The translations under genes and the position numbers were made by a program. A stretch of DNA of 64,000 bases from Aquimarina agarilytica ZC1. Lineage in GTDB: Bacteria > Bacteroidota > Bacteroidia > Flavobacteriales > Flavobacteriaceae. The stretch spans positions 39,699-103,698 of the forward strand of contig NZ_JH621260.1 of NCBI RefSeq assembly GCF_000255455.1. The letters are read 5' to 3'. Every line of letters starts with the position of its first letter. The stretch's first letter is position 1. This document shows positions 57,291-64,000 of the stretch, piece after piece. The notes under the pieces are model-generated. The model did no database searches. It worked only from the letters and a program-made list of their open reading frames with translations, and had not been told where the DNA came from.

Positions 57291-57325
57291 CTCACAACTC
57301 ACAACTCACAACTCACAACTCACAA
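57291..57325 (+). repeat. Heptamer repeat block B
   Basis: Five perfect copies of CTCACAA lie immediately after the stop codon (minus strand) of the DUF4105 gene. They are complementary to block A, 173 bp away. An RNA through both could fold into a stem of about 35 bp. Confidence 0.85.
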
Positions 57326-58429
57326 CTACCTCCGTTGCATCTGTTTTAAATTAATCCAAAACAAACTGGCACAAATAGGGATAAAAGCTAAATCGTAACC
57401 TTGTATTTTCGAAAACCATACGCCAAAAGTAGTCAAAATACAGAGTAGCATTAGGGTCGCAAATGTTTTGTGAATTTTTTTATATTGGGTAAAACAAAGC
57501 GCAAAACTCACAAAATAAAGAGGGTTACACCATAATAAATTGTAATTTTTTTGAACTTCGGGGTGCGCGGAAAACAAGGTTAAAACCAAAATAATAACAC
57601 CCCCTAAAGCCACAACTACGGTGAAAGTTTGTATAAGTACTCTAGATCGGCCAAGTACTAATGCTACAAAAAGAAAACAGAAAAAAATGAAAGGCGTAAG
57701 TTTCCATGTTGATGTTTTTTTGGGAGCTAAATTAGGCAGAAGCTTTTTTTGTCTTCCAGCCAAAGCTTCATTATTCACTGTTGCTTTTTCAAGTTCTTCC
57801 GAAAGGTAATCGGGTAAAAACATGAGTTCACTGGTGTTAATGTTTTTATCAATAGTACTGCCTAGTGCTAAATTGATACCAAATTTAAACCACGGAGCCA
57901 CTTTGGAATAGTCGTTTAAGTATGAGCGGTAGGTTTTATGGGTTTCGCTAGGGGTATAGTTAATGTCTTCGATATCGTTAAGGAATACATCGCGTAATTC
58001 GGTACTACAATTTTTACTTAAAAAACCGTAACGATAATACCTGTTTTCGGGACGGTATAGGAATTCGAGGCGATCAATAATTTTTGTTGTTTGCTTGTTA
58101 GATAGTCGAAGTTCCTGTTCAAACACCTGTCTATTGTCATATTCATACCCCAAAAGCATATGGTTGTAATCCTCAATTCCTAAGCGATAATCCAAGCGTC
58201 CGCCAGCAAATTTTATTAAAAAATTAGGAGTTTTAAAGTCGAATATGCCAAAGTTGTACACAATATCTGTATCCTCATGTGGGTTTTGAACACGTAATGC
58301 AGTATGTCCAAAAATAGCGTGTGATGCTAAACCTGTATCAAAGGTTAGTAAGCTAATTTTAGGTTCCTTTTGGGCAAAAGCTAAAAGTGTACTAAAAAGA
58401 AATAAAATAATGAAGATTTGCTTTTTCAA
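57326..58429 (-). CDS. DUF4105 domain-containing membrane protein
   Basis: The protein has a signal peptide (LKKQIFIILFLFSTLLAFAQ) and the DUF4105 domain with ASHAIFGHTALRVQNPHED, KNCSTELRDVFL and YDNRQVFEQELRLSN; the His and Cys suggest a NlpC/P60-like fold. About four transmembrane segments end it. I chose the TTG at 58429, which starts the signal peptide; the longer frame runs into the truA promoter. The length is 367 residues. Function is unknown. Confidence 0.85.
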   Translation of the reverse strand: MKKQIFIILFLFSTLLAFAQKEPKISLLTFDTGLASHAIFGHTALRVQNPHEDTDIVYNFGIFDFKTPNFLIKFAGGRLDYRLGIEDYNHMLLGYEYDNRQVFEQELRLSNKQTTKIIDRLEFLYRPENRYYRYGFLSKNCSTELRDVFLNDIEDINYTPSETHKTYRSYLNDYSKVAPWFKFGINLALGSTIDKNINTSELMFLPDYLSEELEKATVNNEALAGRQKKLLPNLAPKKTSTWKLTPFIFFCFLFVALVLGRSRVLIQTFTVVVALGGVIILVLTLFSAHPEVQKNYNLLWCNPLYFVSFALCFTQYKKIHKTFATLMLLCILTTFGVWFSKIQGYDLAFIPICASLFWINLKQMQRR

Positions 58430-58453
58430 TAGAATAAGATTTAAACCGGTCGT

Positions 58454-58482
58454 TGCACTCCAAGCCGAAGCTGTATCTTTGC
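58454..58482 (+). promoter_or_regulatory. Promoter of truA
   Basis: TTG at 58454-58456 and TATCTTTG at 58475-58482 have an 18-bp spacer and match the TTTG/TAnnTTTG consensus. The likely start lies about 20 bp before the truA TTG codon. Confidence 0.6.
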
Positions 58483-58508
58483 GTAAATTTATAGCTAAAA
58501 TATAAAGT

Positions 58509-59261
58509 TTGCGATATTTTATAGAACTTTCGTACAATGGCGCTTCTTTTCATGGGTGGCAGATCCAGCCGAACGCCATTTCGGTACAAGAAACCCTTGA
58601 AAAAGCCTTGAGTGTATTACTTCGCGAAAGCGTAACTATTATGGGGGCAGGTAGGACAGATACCGGTGTACATGCCAAATATATAGCCGCTCATTTTGAT
58701 ACAGAAGTAGTTTTTGATTCCAAAACTTTAGTATACAAGCTAAATTCTTTTTTGCCCGAAACAATAGCCATAAAAAATATTTTTAAAGTAACCCCAGAAG
58801 CTCATGCTCGTTTTGATGCAGTTAGTAGGGCATATGAATATCGAATAGTAACTCAAAAAAATCCTTTTGAAACCCATAGCGCCTATTATATAAAAGGAAA
58901 TTTGGATGTGCTTGCCATGAATAATGCAGCAAAGCAGTTATTAAAGTATACCAATTTTAAATGTTTTAGTAAATCAAAAACAGATGTAAAAACATATAAC
59001 TGTGAATTGTTTTATGCTCATTGGGAGAAACAAGGCGAGGTGTTGGTGTTTAAAATATCGGCAAATCGATTTTTACGGAATATGGTAAGAGCTATAGTGG
59101 GAACGTTAATTGAGGTAGGTCAAGGGAAATTGAAATTAGCGGATATTGATCGCATTTTGGTTTCGGAAAATAGAGGCGAAGCAGGCTATTCAGTCCCGGC
59201 AAAAGGCTTATATTTAACAGATGTTACGTACCCCAAAACAATACGGCTGATTAATGAGTGA
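58509..59261 (+). CDS. truA: tRNA pseudouridine(38-40) synthase
   Basis: TruA makes pseudouridine at positions 38-40 of the tRNA anticodon arm. The 250-residue protein starts at a TTG with RYFIELSYNGASFHGWQIQPN. The catalytic Asp is in AGRTDTGVHAKY, followed by the substrate-binding FDAVSRAYEYRIV and the C-terminal RFLRNMVRAIVGTLIEVG. No ATG gives the conserved N-terminus, so the TTG is real. The last 8 bases overlap the ABC transporter gene. Confidence 0.95.
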   Translation: MRYFIELSYNGASFHGWQIQPNAISVQETLEKALSVLLRESVTIMGAGRTDTGVHAKYIAAHFDTEVVFDSKTLVYKLNSFLPETIAIKNIFKVTPEAHARFDAVSRAYEYRIVTQKNPFETHSAYYIKGNLDVLAMNNAAKQLLKYTNFKCFSKSKTDVKTYNCELFYAHWEKQGEVLVFKISANRFLRNMVRAIVGTLIEVGQGKLKLADIDRILVSENRGEAGYSVPAKGLYLTDVTYPKTIRLINE

Positions 59262-61017
59262 AAAGAATAATCCATACGATTTAAGTGTACTAAAAAAATT
59301 GGTCAAATTTACCAGTCCTTATAAAGGAGTATTGTTTTTAGTAACACTAACGGCTATTTTAACTTCAGTTTTTGCCTTAGCACGTCCTCAATTTTTACAA
59401 CAAGCTATTGATCAAGGGGTTTTAGGTAAAAATAAGGAGCTGTTATTGTATTTTATTCTTTTTATGTTAGGCTCATTGTTGTTAGAAGTACTTTCGCAAC
59501 TCACCTTTATATTTTTTGCCAATTGGTTAGGCCAGCATGTGGTTCGTGATTTGCGTACACAGTTATTTAAACGCATGCTTAATTTTAAAATGCAGTATTA
59601 TGATAATGCAGCTGTTGGGCGTTTGGTCACTAGAGCTGTAAATGATATTGAAAAAATTGCCGAAATTTTTAGCCAAGGATTATTTATGATCATTAGTGAC
59701 TTGCTAAAAATGACTGCTATTGTGGGGATCATGTTATATAATAGCTGGCGTTTGACATTGATTGTGTTTTTAATGCTTCCGATTATTGTGTATGCCACAC
59801 GGGTGTTTCACAAAAAAATGAAAGTAGCTTTCGAAAATGTACGAACCGAGGTATCTAATTTAAACACTTTTGTACAAGAACATATTTCGGGAATGAAGAT
59901 TGTTCAGTTATTTGCCCGAGAAAAAGTAGAGCACGAAAAGTTTAAAGCCATTAATGAAAAGCATAAAAATGCTTGGATAAAAACCGTGTGGTACAATTCA
60001 ATATTTTTTCCTATTGCCGAGTTGTCGGGTTCTATTGCAGTAGGTTTTTTAGTTTGGTATGGAGGATTACGAAGCATTGAGAGTGTTTCCATTACCTTAG
60101 GCTTAGTAGTTATGTTTATTGAGTTAACTAATATGCTATTTAGACCTTTACGACAAATAGCAGATAAGTTTAATACCCTACAAATGGGTATGGTAGCTGC
60201 TAGACGTGTGTTTAAAGAACTTGAGTTGGAGGAGGTAATTACCCAAGCACCAAGCACTAAATTGACTAGTGTGAAAGGAGTAATTGATTTTGATGATGTA
60301 CGCTTTAGTTACCTTCCGGGAGAAGAAGTACTTAAAGGAATTACATTTAATGTAAAAGCAGGTCAAACCGTGGCTATTGTTGGGTCAACAGGAGCTGGAA
60401 AATCAACAATTATAAATTTATTGAATCGTTTTTATCAAATTGATAGTGGCGATATTTTAATTGATGGAACTTCGATACACCATGTTTCATTAGCAAATTT
60501 AAGGAGTAATATTGCCGTTGTGCTACAGGATGTATTTTTGTTTGCGGACACCATTTTTAAAAATATTACACTAGGTAATGAAAACATTACTTTGGCAGAA
60601 GTAAAACAAGCGGCAAAAGAAATTGGAGTGCATGAGTTTATTATGCAATTACCTAATAATTATGAGTATAATGTAAAGGAGCGCGGGAGTATGCTTTCGT
60701 CTGGGCAACGTCAATTGATATCTTTTTTAAGGGCCTATGTTTCCAAACCAAGTATTTTGGTGTTGGACGAAGCCACGTCATCGGTGGATACTTACAGTGA
60801 ACAATTGATTCAAAAAGCCACAGAAAAAATAACTCAAAATCGTACTTCCATTGTAATTGCGCACCGATTAGCCACTATTGTAAACGCCGATGTGATTATA
60901 GTAATGGATAAAGGTGAAATTGTAGAGCAAGGTTCACATAAAGAATTACTAAAAAAATCAGCAGGTTATTATAAAAACTTATACGAAGTACAGTTTGCCG
61001 AGGCTATGGTGAATTAA
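59254..61017 (+). CDS. ABC transporter, fused membrane and ATPase domains (exporter type)
   Basis: The 587-residue protein has about six transmembrane segments at residues 15-300 (MsbA/LmrA-like) and an ATPase domain: Walker A GSTGAGKSTI near residue 378, Q-loop VLQDVFLF, signature LSSGQRQL, Walker B SILVLDEATSSVD and the switch His in IAHRLATI. It would act as a homodimer exporting lipids or drugs; the substrate is unknown. Its start overlaps the end of truA, so translation may be coupled. Confidence 0.94.
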   Translation: MSEKNNPYDLSVLKKLVKFTSPYKGVLFLVTLTAILTSVFALARPQFLQQAIDQGVLGKNKELLLYFILFMLGSLLLEVLSQLTFIFFANWLGQHVVRDLRTQLFKRMLNFKMQYYDNAAVGRLVTRAVNDIEKIAEIFSQGLFMIISDLLKMTAIVGIMLYNSWRLTLIVFLMLPIIVYATRVFHKKMKVAFENVRTEVSNLNTFVQEHISGMKIVQLFAREKVEHEKFKAINEKHKNAWIKTVWYNSIFFPIAELSGSIAVGFLVWYGGLRSIESVSITLGLVVMFIELTNMLFRPLRQIADKFNTLQMGMVAARRVFKELELEEVITQAPSTKLTSVKGVIDFDDVRFSYLPGEEVLKGITFNVKAGQTVAIVGSTGAGKSTIINLLNRFYQIDSGDILIDGTSIHHVSLANLRSNIAVVLQDVFLFADTIFKNITLGNENITLAEVKQAAKEIGVHEFIMQLPNNYEYNVKERGSMLSSGQRQLISFLRAYVSKPSILVLDEATSSVDTYSEQLIQKATEKITQNRTSIVIAHRLATIVNADVIIVMDKGEIVEQGSHKELLKKSAGYYKNLYEVQFAEAMVN

Positions 61018-61041
61018 TATTTTTTTATAGAAAATAAGCAG

Positions 61042-61596
61042 ATGAGTAGCATGCAAAAAAATGAGGAAGCCTATTTGTTCACATCAGATCGATTAGGGTT
61101 TCGGAATTGGTTGGAAACTGATTTGAGTGAGTTTGCCAAAATAAATGCCGATCCAGCGGTAATGGCTCATTTTCCATTTGCCTTGACTTTTCAAGAAACT
61201 AAAAAACTTATGGCAAGATTGCAAGCGATGTATCTAAAAATGGGATACACCTATTTTGCTGTCCAAGTTTTAAAGACCGGTGAGTTTATCGGTTTTATAG
61301 GTTTGGCATACCAGGATTATGAAGCGCCGTTTAATCCAGCAACAGATATTGGTTGGCGCTTAAAAAAATCCGCATGGGGAAAAGGCTTTGCAACCGAAGG
61401 AGCTAAACGTTGTGTAGACTACGCATTTAATGAATTGAAATTGGATAGGCTAGTGGCAACTTGTACTGTGGATAATGAGAAGTCCGAAAATGTAATGCAA
61501 AAAATAGGAATGACAAGGCAAGGAGCATTTAAGCATTCGAAATTGAAAAAATTCCCCGATTATGAGCAATGTGTTTGGTATACCTTATCGAAATAA
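61042..61596 (+). CDS. GNAT acetyltransferase of the RimJ/RimL group
   Basis: The 184-residue protein has SDRLGFRNWLETDLSEFAKI, the start of RimJ/RimL-type enzymes, DIGWRLKKSAWGKGFATEGAKR for acetyl-CoA binding, and VDNEKSENVMQKIGM. Such enzymes acetylate proteins or small amines. It follows the ABC transporter gene by 24 bp. Confidence 0.9.
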   Translation: MSSMQKNEEAYLFTSDRLGFRNWLETDLSEFAKINADPAVMAHFPFALTFQETKKLMARLQAMYLKMGYTYFAVQVLKTGEFIGFIGLAYQDYEAPFNPATDIGWRLKKSAWGKGFATEGAKRCVDYAFNELKLDRLVATCTVDNEKSENVMQKIGMTRQGAFKHSKLKKFPDYEQCVWYTLSK

Positions 61597-61609
61597 TAGC
61601 ATTTGAGAA

Positions 61610-62386
61610 TTACCCTAAATCCTCGGTTAATTTTTGAATTAATTCCAGTCCAGAAGTGTATACAACAAATTCACCATTGTTAATGTATGATATTTTACCA
61701 TTTTCTTCACTAACCACTAAAGCAACAGCATCTGTTTTTTGAGTAATACTTACAGCAGCACGGTGACGCAAGCCAAAGCGCAAAGGAATATTAAGATCAC
61801 TGGAAACAGGAAGAATAACCCGAGTGGCACTAATGATGTTATCTTCGATAATCATGGCGCCATCATGAAGCGGACTGTTCTTGTAAAAAATACTTTCAAT
61901 AATTGGAATATTTACTTCGTTATTCATACTGTCTCCAGTAGTTTTTACAAAGTCTAATGAGGTATTTCGTTTAATAACTATAAGTGCGCCTGTAAATGTG
62001 TGACTCATGTTTTCGCAAGCTTTTACTATAGCGGTTACGTTAGTCGAAATTTCTTTATTGCTGTCTTTTAAAAATTTGAGTTGGGCAAAAAAACGATTTC
62101 TCGAAGCAAAATTGGTGGATCCTACCATAAGAAGAAATTTTCGTATTTCTTGCTGAAACACCACAATTAAAGCAAACATTCCTACACCAATAAATTCTCC
62201 TAATACAGAGCTTAGCATAAGCATGTCTAAGGCTTCTGTCAACTTCCAAACCCCATAAATAATAACAATTCCAATAAAAATATTAATGGCAGCTGTTCCC
62301 TTGACTAATTTGTATATATAGTACAATAAGGTAGCGACCAATACAATGTCAATAATATCTAAAAAGCGAATGTTAAGGAAATCCAA
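61610..62386 (-). CDS. cdaA: Diadenylate cyclase CdaA (c-di-AMP synthase)
   Basis: CdaA makes c-di-AMP, which controls potassium and osmotic balance. The 258-residue protein has three N-terminal transmembrane segments and a DisA-N cyclase domain with LHDGAMIIEDN (the DGA motif) and LRHRAAVSITQ (the RHR motif). The C-terminus has ENGKISYINNGEF. It is 13 bp from the converging GNAT gene. In many flavobacteria cdaA lies next to folP; here folP is absent and the neighbour is a PKD protein. Confidence 0.95.
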   Translation of the reverse strand: MDFLNIRFLDIIDIVLVATLLYYIYKLVKGTAAINIFIGIVIIYGVWKLTEALDMLMLSSVLGEFIGVGMFALIVVFQQEIRKFLLMVGSTNFASRNRFFAQLKFLKDSNKEISTNVTAIVKACENMSHTFTGALIVIKRNTSLDFVKTTGDSMNNEVNIPIIESIFYKNSPLHDGAMIIEDNIISATRVILPVSSDLNIPLRFGLRHRAAVSITQKTDAVALVVSEENGKISYINNGEFVVYTSGLELIQKLTEDLG

Positions 62387-62444
62387 TTTATCTGTGTCTG
62401 TTTTCGTAAAAATAGTGAAATAAACGATTCTTATTCAGCTTTTT

Positions 62445-63806
62445 TTAACGCGCTATTTTTTGGACTTTAATATCCACATTTATAAACGAGTCTTTTCCAT
62501 TTGCTACAAACTGTTTAATTTTTAGCGCTCCTTTTCTACCATCGGCGGTTTCAAATACGATAATCCTCGGAGTAATTGCATTTGTAAATACTAGTGACCC
62601 CTCTGGAGTTTCGGTTATGCTAATAGCGCTTAACAAAGCATCGGTAGTCATCGTATCAAACTCATTAACCGATAATGAAACACCACACATACAGTTTTCC
62701 AAACTATTTATAATTTTAGTTTTAGAGGCATTTACTAAATTCGGAAACGTAGTATTTTCCAAATTATCTGGCGAAACAAAAACATTACGCGTAAAATTTT
62801 CATTCAATCCAAAATACACGAAATCAATCGAGCTGCTATTTTCGGGCGTAAGCTCATTGGCATAAAAAACGCTACGCGTATCAAGGTCGTAAAAACTACC
62901 GATACTATTACCTGTGTGCGCGGCATTTACCCCTAAATTGACATTCTTTAAAACTCTTAAATTAGTATCTGTAACTATTTCAATAGTTTTTGTAATGGAT
63001 TTTGTTTCCTTTCCATTACTAGCGGTTAGTTTAAGCTCTTGGGTACCCGCTGTATTAAAGGTGACATTTGGTTCCGCTTCATCACTATTTAATGGAGTAG
63101 CATTGGTAAATTCCCATTCATATGATGTGGCGCTTATACTATTGTTTTTTATAGTTACCGTAACAGGTGCTTGAAAATCATCGTCATCAAAATTTACTTC
63201 ATATTCAAAATCGGCTTCTAAAAACGGAGCCACTTCAATGCGTTGCTCAAAGGTTTCTGTTTCACGTCCATTAGTCGCCTCTAATGTAATTTTATGTTCT
63301 CCTGGAGTTGAAAATACAATTACTGGGGGCTGTTCACTTGTGCTTGTTGCTGGCACTCCATCTTGAAAAGTCCATTGATAACTTGTTGCTCCAGTAGTTA
63401 GATTTTCGATTTGCGCCTTTATAGGTGAAAAAGTATCTATTTCGGGGGTTACAGTGAATTTAATAGCCACGGGATCATCAATATTCAATACTTTTTCCAA
63501 AAAGGCTTCCGATCCATCCTCATTAGTGGCTTTAAGTGAAATTTTATGAGTCCCTTTAGTATTAAAAATAATAACCCCAGGATTTCGTTGACTCGAAATT
63601 GCTGGTGAGCCTGCTTCAAATGTCCATTCATAGCTATCAGCCCCACGCGTGTTATTAAATATAATCACTTCCACAGGTACCGAAAAATCATTATTAAACA
63701 CTTCAAATTCAAAATTAATATCTACAGGAACAGCTTCTTCTTTTGCACAATTCACTAAAAATATAAAAGTTATAAGCCCGTAAAAATATCTTGAAATTAT
63801 ATTCAT
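62445..63806 (-). CDS. PKD-repeat lipoprotein
   Basis: The ATG at 63806 gives a compact lipoprotein signal (MNIISRYFYGLITFIF then LVNCAKEE); an ATG at 63830 would add eight residues. Three PKD-like domains follow, at about residues 20-105, 108-190 and 195-280, each with a YEWTF/YQWTF-type strand and LKATNEDGSE, LEATNGRETE or LTASNGKETK. The C-terminal 170 residues are not recognised (LGVNAAHTGNSIGSFYDLDT). It is probably exposed on the outer membrane and may bind a polymer. Confidence 0.85.
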   Translation of the reverse strand: MNIISRYFYGLITFIFLVNCAKEEAVPVDINFEFEVFNNDFSVPVEVIIFNNTRGADSYEWTFEAGSPAISSQRNPGVIIFNTKGTHKISLKATNEDGSEAFLEKVLNIDDPVAIKFTVTPEIDTFSPIKAQIENLTTGATSYQWTFQDGVPATSTSEQPPVIVFSTPGEHKITLEATNGRETETFEQRIEVAPFLEADFEYEVNFDDDDFQAPVTVTIKNNSISATSYEWEFTNATPLNSDEAEPNVTFNTAGTQELKLTASNGKETKSITKTIEIVTDTNLRVLKNVNLGVNAAHTGNSIGSFYDLDTRSVFYANELTPENSSSIDFVYFGLNENFTRNVFVSPDNLENTTFPNLVNASKTKIINSLENCMCGVSLSVNEFDTMTTDALLSAISITETPEGSLVFTNAITPRIIVFETADGRKGALKIKQFVANGKDSFINVDIKVQKIAR

Positions 63807-64000
63807 TTGCTTTGATTTTTCATTTTTCAAATATACTCATTTTGATTGTTTAGCAGATTTTTTAGCGTGCATTCCTTGAAGTTGGGCAGTAGGGTTTATG
63901 AAGCTAACTTTTTATGTAGAATATAGAAATGCAGTATTAAAATGTATCCATCCGAGCAAACACATATTTTAAATTACACAGTTGTGTTTTAAGTTTGAAG

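Noticed and set aside
57083..57325. A CRISPR array
   Set aside because: The repeats are 7 bp, have no spacers and no cas genes are near.

Overview
The window is typical of a member of the Bacteroidota, most likely the family Flavobacteriaceae. The reasons are the low GC content, two SusC/SusD pairs, a C-terminal sorting domain of the type IX secretion system (T9SS), many Bacteroidota-type DUF lipoproteins, almost no Shine-Dalgarno sequences, and promoters with a TAnnTTTG -7 element. Genus and species cannot be read from the sequence alone. I see no rRNA, tRNA, CRISPR array or prophage.

Region 1-8,200 is mostly housekeeping: an ECF sigma factor, an M3 peptidase, purK-purE, adk and obg, then a DUF4136 lipoprotein. 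A 1-kb gene-free gap at 2,664-3,675 holds two related small RNA candidates. Each has its own promoter and rho-independent terminator.

Region 8,300-17,050 (minus strand) has a secreted protein with a TonB-like C-terminus and a very large alpha-2-macroglobulin. The latter carries an embedded SusC-type segment (carboxypeptidase-regulatory domain plus TonB-box-like motif). A DUF1624 membrane acyltransferase follows.

Region 17,300-28,600 is mixed: phzF, a TPR protein, a RhuM-Fic gene broken by one in-frame stop, mpl, DUF4870 and DUF1569 proteins, an IS200/IS605-like remnant, radC, a GNAT enzyme, a polysaccharide-deacetylase-like protein, a RarA/MgsA ATPase and a rhomboid protease.

Region 29,000-51,500 is the accessory core. 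Two tandem SusC/SusD pairs and a third lipoprotein are followed by a prolyl oligopeptidase, an M13 peptidase, a T9SS-sorted subtilase and an M57-like lipoprotein peptidase. No glycoside hydrolase is present, which suggests use of peptides or protein rather than polysaccharide. The region also shows decay: a multiply broken beta-barrel gene, a decayed copy of the 3' end of the M13 gene, and a MITE-like inverted-repeat element.

Region 51,600-63,830 returns to core functions: hemL, a glucosaminidase-LysM lipoprotein, an ACC deaminase/D-cysteine desulfhydrase homologue, a small HExxH membrane protein, a 53-residue Cys-rich protein, DUF4136 and DUF4230 proteins, a YfcE-type phosphodiesterase, a DUF4105 protein, truA, an ABC exporter, a GNAT enzyme, the c-di-AMP synthase cdaA and a PKD-repeat lipoprotein. 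Two complementary heptamer-repeat blocks lie at 57,083-57,325.
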